A DNA stretch of 64,000 nucleotides, from assembly GCA_030532575.1 (NCBI GenBank), contig JAUNKV010000003.1:62001-126000 (forward strand), read 5' to 3'. The position numbers and the translations under genes were made by a program. This stretch comes from Propionibacteriaceae bacterium (GTDB taxonomy: Bacteria; Actinomycetota; Actinomycetes; Propionibacteriales; Propionibacteriaceae). Positions 59,847 to 64,000 of this stretch are shown here, in pieces. The notes under the pieces were generated by a model, which was not told the DNA's origin, did not search any database, and saw nothing but the letters and a program-made list of their open reading frames with translations. Within the stretch, counting starts at the first letter, position 1, and every line of letters starts with the position of its first letter.

Positions 59847-60868
59847 AGCTGACCTCCGGTGTAGATGTTGCGGGCGGTGTCGGTGACGACGGCCCCGAGG
59901 CCGAGGGTGATCTTGCGCTCCACGATCACCCCGGACATGTCGAGGGGGCGCAGGTGGATGCGGTCCCCGAGGTCGGCGTCATCCAGTGGGTGGGTCCATG
60001 TGACCCGCCGGGTCACCTCCGAGGATTCGGCGAGGAGGCGGCGCGCGTGCTGGTCGATCACTGCCTGGGAGGCGGCCTCCAGTCCGTCGACGACCCGGCG
60101 GATCACGCGCCCCCGGGCGGGGATCGACAGGGGCGAGTCGGGGGCGGTGTTCTGCGCCCGGCCGATCAGCCCGGGGCGAGTGTCGTCCCCGGCCGCGATG
60201 GCCACCACTTCGTTGGGGATGCTGCTCAGGTCGGCCTCATCCTGAAATGACGGCGTCATGAGGTAGTCGCCGTCGTTTCCGCCGTAGGTGGCGATCACCG
60301 GGCGGCGGTTGGGTGGCGTCCACGGCTCGGCCCGCCACCAGCCACGCGGATCGACCCACAGGGCCGCGTATCCGGCGGCGTCCAGCAGGTCGTTGGTCAC
60401 CTTGAGCCACGTGTCCTGCGGCTCCCACAGCAGCGCGGTGCGGGTGGTGGCGGCCGAGGGGGTCAGAGCGAGCGCCTCCTCGCCGTGGTTGCGGATGATC
60501 TGCGCCACCATGTCAGTGATGACCGTCCCGGCGGGCACCTGGTGGCGCGCCCCGACCGGCTGGTTCAGCAGCTCGGTCTTGTCGAGGACGGTGACCGAGC
60601 CGGTGACCGTGGTGGAGGTGTGCTGCCATCCGGGCAGGATCGGCAGCCACACCCCCACCGGGCGGGGCGGCTCCCCGTCGCGGTGGTGGCGGATCCGCAG
60701 CCGGGCCGTGAGCCAGTCCACGTCGGGCGGGCTGGCCAGACTCAGAGATCCTCCTCCCCGGACCGGCTTGAACTGACTCCAGTCGAGGGAGCCGCCGGTG
60801 ATGGGCAGCACCAGCCCGGTGGGTCGGTCGTTCCGGTCGAGGACATCGACCTGCCAGTGCTCAGCCAT
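59834..60868 (-). CDS. prophage tail-hub/baseplate-like protein
   Basis: 344 residues with the Siphovirus Gp37-like pattern: ITGGSLDWSQF at the start, GTVITDMVAQIIRNHGEEA in the middle and GDRIHLRPLDMSGVIVERKITLG at the end. Such proteins connect the tail tip to the baseplate. It overlaps both neighbours by a few bases, so the tail genes are one transcript. Confidence 0.68.
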   Translation of the reverse strand: MAEHWQVDVLDRNDRPTGLVLPITGGSLDWSQFKPVRGGGSLSLASPPDVDWLTARLRIRHHRDGEPPRPVGVWLPILPGWQHTSTTVTGSVTVLDKTELLNQPVGARHQVPAGTVITDMVAQIIRNHGEEALALTPSAATTRTALLWEPQDTWLKVTNDLLDAAGYAALWVDPRGWWRAEPWTPPNRRPVIATYGGNDGDYLMTPSFQDEADLSSIPNEVVAIAAGDDTRPGLIGRAQNTAPDSPLSIPARGRVIRRVVDGLEAASQAVIDQHARRLLAESSEVTRRVTWTHPLDDADLGDRIHLRPLDMSGVIVERKITLGLGAVVTDTARNIYTGGQLWQL

Positions 60869-63029
60869 CGACCCTCACCACCTGCCCGCTGATCGACCAT
60901 CGGCCGCTGCGGCCGCGATGCTCCTGGATGTCGATCCCGTTGCTCGACAGGACTCCGCGCACGATGCGCCCCGTCGGGTCGCGCCACCACAGTCGCTGCC
61001 CGAGCAGCCGCTCCCACTCGGGCTTCGGGGAGCCGTGGCGGGGGGTGACGGTGCCGGAGAACCCGACGGTCAGCCCCCGGGCACGCCCGAAGTGCGGGGT
61101 CGGCGATGCGGACCCGAGATAGGTGACCAGCTCCACCTCGTGGCTGCGCTGCTCCTGAACGCCCATGTCGAGGATCAGGTGGACGGCAGCACCGTCGTCG
61201 GCATTCAGCCAGGCGCGGGTCGTCGGGGTGCCGACGCGCACCACCTGGGAGGTGGCTTCCGACGGTAGGGCGGAGATGGCGATGGCGCGGTAGGCGACGA
61301 CGCCGCCCAGCATGGGCAGGTGGTGGGTGGTGGTGCCGTGGGTCCCGGTGACGGACCCGACCTCCTGCCATGTCGCGCCGTCGTCGCTGGACACCTCGAT
61401 GCGGATCTGCTCCGCAGCAGGCAGGGACGAGGCTCCGCGCCCATCCACTTCGAGGATCACCTGACCGGCCTCCTCGACCCAGCGGGCCGTGATGCGCGGA
61501 ACCGGCGGCTCGAGGTAGTCGACGGCGAACCGGGCCGTCGCCCATGGTGACCACAGCCCGTTCGCTGCGCGGCCGCGCACCTGGAGGGTGTAGGAGCCGC
61601 CGTCGACGAGGATCTGCGCCGGGGTGTGCTCGAGGTTGTTCGCGCCGCCGCTGTAGGTGTGCGTCCCGTCAGGCCCGGTGAGCTGCAGCTCCCACCCCGC
61701 CGACGTGCCACCCTCAGGGTCGGTGAACTCCCAGCGGGCGCGGAGCCGGTTGCTGGTGAGGGTCTGCCCGCCCCTGGGGGAGGTGATCCGCACCGTGGGC
61801 GGGTTCGCGACCAGCCATCCGGAGACGGCCGACCATGGCCCGAAGTCGGCATGCACACCCTTCGTTCGGGCCTGCCATTCCCAGCGCCCCGGGGGGAGGG
61901 TGACCGTGTGGGTGTCGCCGGTGCCGCCGGTCCGGGTGGTCCATGCGTCGGTGCCGACCGCGCGGTAGCGCACCTCGTGGCCGGTCTGCGCGGAGGCGTC
62001 GACCGGGTTGTGTCGCCAGTGGAGCACCGACGGCTGCCCGGTGGCGATCGTCCCGAGCGGCCCCAGCAGCAGCGGGGCGGCAGGAGGTGCGGGGAGGGCG
62101 ACGTGCGGGGTCATCACCCAGCCCGAGACGCGCAGCAGGTCCGAGGGCGTCAGGGACACCGCTCGGACCTGGTAGCGCACTGTCTTCCCCGGGTCCGGGG
62201 TGTGCCGCCACTCCGAGTTGGTCGCGGAGAGGCGGGTGACGAGCTGCACCCACCCGCCGCCATCGGCCTGTCCGGTGATGTCGAAGAACTGGGTCGTCCT
62301 CGACGCGCCCGGGGAGAGGCTGAGGATGACCTCGGCGCCCTCCCGCCGCACCGACACAACCGGAGCGGACGGGGAGGTGTAGACCACCGGGGACAGGGTT
62401 GCGGCCGACCCGCCAGCAGCGTTGTCCGCCGACACGCGCCACTGGTAGGCGTCGTTGAACGTCGTCCCCCGGTCGTGGAACGTGTCCCCGACGACGCCGA
62501 CCCCGATGCGCGACCACACCCCGCTGGAGCGGCTCCACCGCTCCACGGTGTAGGTCGAGGCGCCTGGGACGGTCTGCCATTTCACGTCATGGCGGCGATC
62601 CTCGGCAGGGATGATCCACACCCGAGCCGGGGCACCGGGAGCGGCAACCGCCCGTGCGGGCAGCGTCACCGACCCCGACACCGACGCCGTGACACCCGTA
62701 CCGAGGTAGTCGATGCCCGACAGGGATGCCGCCGCACTGATCGTCTGCGCGGAACCGGTCAATGCGACAGTACGGGACGCCTGCCACAGCAGCTGCGACC
62801 CACCCGTCGAAACCCGGACGTTCACGGTGCCGGACCGAGACCCCATCCCACCCGACACCGAGAACGAGTTCGTCCAGTCATAGAACGAGTACCCGGCCTC
62901 AACATAGACCGCCAAGCCCACCGTCGCCGACGAACCCGACTCCGACACCGACCACACCAACCGCAGCCGCATCCGCTTGTTGGCACTGCCGTTCGGGGCC
63001 CACGCCCCGTACTGCACCTCGACAGCCAT
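60861..63029 (-). CDS. prophage minor tail protein with fibronectin type III repeats
   Basis: 722 residues, almost all beta-strand. Fibronectin type III-like modules follow one another (around VPGAPARVWIIPAEDRRHDVKWQ, then PPVTYTS-like and PPAAPLLLGPLGTI). The N-terminal 110 residues are a separate beta domain. Such proteins form tail fibres or spikes in siphoviruses of Actinobacteria. Start one base before the preceding stop. Confidence 0.75.
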   Translation of the reverse strand: MAVEVQYGAWAPNGSANKRMRLRLVWSVSESGSSATVGLAVYVEAGYSFYDWTNSFSVSGGMGSRSGTVNVRVSTGGSQLLWQASRTVALTGSAQTISAAASLSGIDYLGTGVTASVSGSVTLPARAVAAPGAPARVWIIPAEDRRHDVKWQTVPGASTYTVERWSRSSGVWSRIGVGVVGDTFHDRGTTFNDAYQWRVSADNAAGGSAATLSPVVYTSPSAPVVSVRREGAEVILSLSPGASRTTQFFDITGQADGGGWVQLVTRLSATNSEWRHTPDPGKTVRYQVRAVSLTPSDLLRVSGWVMTPHVALPAPPAAPLLLGPLGTIATGQPSVLHWRHNPVDASAQTGHEVRYRAVGTDAWTTRTGGTGDTHTVTLPPGRWEWQARTKGVHADFGPWSAVSGWLVANPPTVRITSPRGGQTLTSNRLRARWEFTDPEGGTSAGWELQLTGPDGTHTYSGGANNLEHTPAQILVDGGSYTLQVRGRAANGLWSPWATARFAVDYLEPPVPRITARWVEEAGQVILEVDGRGASSLPAAEQIRIEVSSDDGATWQEVGSVTGTHGTTTHHLPMLGGVVAYRAIAISALPSEATSQVVRVGTPTTRAWLNADDGAAVHLILDMGVQEQRSHEVELVTYLGSASPTPHFGRARGLTVGFSGTVTPRHGSPKPEWERLLGQRLWWRDPTGRIVRGVLSSNGIDIQEHRGRSGRWSISGQVVRVDG

Positions 63030-63030
63030 G

Positions 63031-64000
63031 TCAGCTCACCTGCCATCCTGCCCGCCTCGCGGCGAGCGGTAGACGCCTCAGGAACTCCACGAGGTCCTCC
63101 AGATTCCGGAGAGCCTCTGCGGGGATCGTCAGCGTGACGTGCATCGGTGCCGTGTCGTTCCGCGCCCCGGGGCGGAGGCGCGGAAGGTGGTGGTTGGGGT
63201 GGACGTAGCTGCCCCTGGGCAGCTCCACCAGCTCCGGGCCGCGCTCGCCGACCAGGGCCAAGCCTCCGGGGGTGTAGCCGCCGTCGGCGAAATGGGGGAT
63301 CCCCACCAGGTCGGCGACCCAGTCCTTGATCCCCTGGATGAGGATTTTCGGGCTGTTCGCGGCGATCTCGCCGAACTTGCCACCAGGTGTTTGAGCGATG
63401 AACTTCGTGAATCCGGCGATGGCCTCGTTGAACATCTTCAGGGGCGCGGTGAAGAAGTCCCACGCTGCCTGCCCAGCCTTGGCGATGAAGTCCCAGGCCT
63501 TGTCCAGCCAGCCCTTGGACGCCTCAGCGGCCTCCGGGGAGGGAGCAACCAGGCTCGTGTTGACGCTGACCCTCGGGCCGTTGTCTCGACCGCCAAGCCC
63601 GTCGCCGCCTCGCAAGTAGTCCTGTGCCTGCCAGATTGCGGAGCCCCCGGCGCTGCCCGCTCCCGGTAGAGGGACGCCGTGGGCGTGGGCGACCCAGTTG
63701 CCCTTGCCCGCCCGGTCCCAGGTGGGGATCTGCACCATCCGCAACGGGGCGATGAACCGATGGTAGGAACCGGTGATGTCGAGGGCATCCCCGGCATGGC
63801 TGGTGCCCGAGTAGCTGGTGCGGGGGCGGAAGCCACCCTGACTGATGTGCATGGTGGCACCGGCGATCTTCTCGGCCGCCTGGATGCGGGAGGCGAACGT
63901 CGAGGTGAACCGGTGACCCCGGAAGGACACGATGCCGCCGGCGGCGAAGCCGTGGTCGTGGCCGTCGATGCGGTCTCGTGCGATGCTCAGCGGGATGCCG
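63031..64000 (-). CDS. prophage tape measure protein, C-terminal part, with M15-like peptidase segment
   Basis: At least 323 residues; open to the right edge. The end has GGYTPGGLALVGERGPELVELPRG, diagnostic of tape measure C-termini. The segment around SHAGDALDI with HAHGV downstream resembles the Zn-binding pattern of M15-type peptidases, suggesting cell-wall digestion during DNA entry. Membrane-helix-like stretches (WDFIAKAGQAAWDFFTAP) are also typical. Confidence 0.75.
   Translation of the reverse strand, partial: GIPLSIARDRIDGHDHGFAAGGIVSFRGHRFTSTFASRIQAAEKIAGATMHISQGGFRPRTSYSGTSHAGDALDITGSYHRFIAPLRMVQIPTWDRAGKGNWVAHAHGVPLPGAGSAGGSAIWQAQDYLRGGDGLGGRDNGPRVSVNTSLVAPSPEAAEASKGWLDKAWDFIAKAGQAAWDFFTAPLKMFNEAIAGFTKFIAQTPGGKFGEIAANSPKILIQGIKDWVADLVGIPHFADGGYTPGGLALVGERGPELVELPRGSYVHPNHHLPRLRPGARNDTAPMHVTLTIPAEALRNLEDLVEFLRRLPLAARRAGWQVS

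Larger units (their letters stand above)
56387..64000. mobile_element. siphovirus prophage, tail-to-lysis end
   Basis: Ten same-strand, overlapping genes run from a tape measure protein through tail tip, fibre and lysis genes to a terminator. The module order (tape measure, tail tip, lysis, end) is that of siphovirus late regions, so the attachment site lies just past 56630. Left boundary is near rnpB; the right end, integrase and attR are outside the window. Confidence 0.85.

Overview
The window is a contiguous piece of a high-GC actinobacterial chromosome, most likely from the family Propionibacteriaceae (inference). The basis is GC-rich coding with many GTG starts, the actinobacterial order fdxA-dapC ... 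dapD-dapE-LOG-DivIVA-DUF3117-glgA/glgC-methyltransferase-sigE-anti-sigma-tatB-mrp-DUF1003-MgtE/CBS (close to the order I remember from Mycobacterium tuberculosis), actinobacterial-type GlgA and DapD, and a class A RNase P RNA. Genes are dense; no gap exceeds about 260 bases, and I found no tRNA, rRNA, insertion sequence or CRISPR array.

Layout. 1-5.9 kb: phosphosugar mutase start, purine nucleoside phosphorylase, LpdA-type flavoprotein, a superfamily II helicase, and a TetR regulator next to an oxidoreductase with a perfect 20-bp palindrome between them. 5.9-12.6 kb: accessory region with a TY-Chap-like gene, a DUF6177-like gene, a DUF6507-like (ESX-associated) gene, an 861-residue polymorphic toxin, and two tandem near-identical candidate immunity genes plus the stub of a third. 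12.7-18.4 kb: acetyltransferase, chromate transporter, NUDIX hydrolase, membrane protein, Ski2-like helicase. 18.4-25.9 kb: a sugar-acid catabolic operon (phosphotriesterase-like lactonase, UlaD-like decarboxylase, UlaE epimerase, AraD/UlaF epimerase, PfkB kinase, MFS importer) with a divergent SorC regulator and a mutarotase-like gene; its expected product, xylulose 5-phosphate, would feed the transketolase at 26.7 kb. 28.8-56 kb: core genes (SppA, VanW protein, lysine/DAP pathway, glycogen synthesis, SigE stress regulon, Mrp, MgtE-like, PepP, CdsZ-like, RNase II family), interrupted by a serpin lipoprotein and a lytic-transglycosylase-like gene. 56.0-56.4 kb: rnpB. 56.6-64 kb: the tail and lysis end of a siphovirus prophage, all on the minus strand, abutting rnpB and running off the window.

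Two points stand out. First, the sugar-acid operon swaps the known Ula transporter/PTS and UlaG lactonase for an MFS carrier, a PfkB kinase and a phosphotriesterase-like enzyme, and its UlaD homologue has Lys64, Asp67 and His136 changed to Arg, Glu and Lys. Second, the toxin locus shows an immunity gene caught in tandem duplication. In addition, about fourteen genes have a TANNNT-type -10 hexamer ending 6-9 bases before the start codon, so leaderless transcription seems to be the usual mode for single core genes here.
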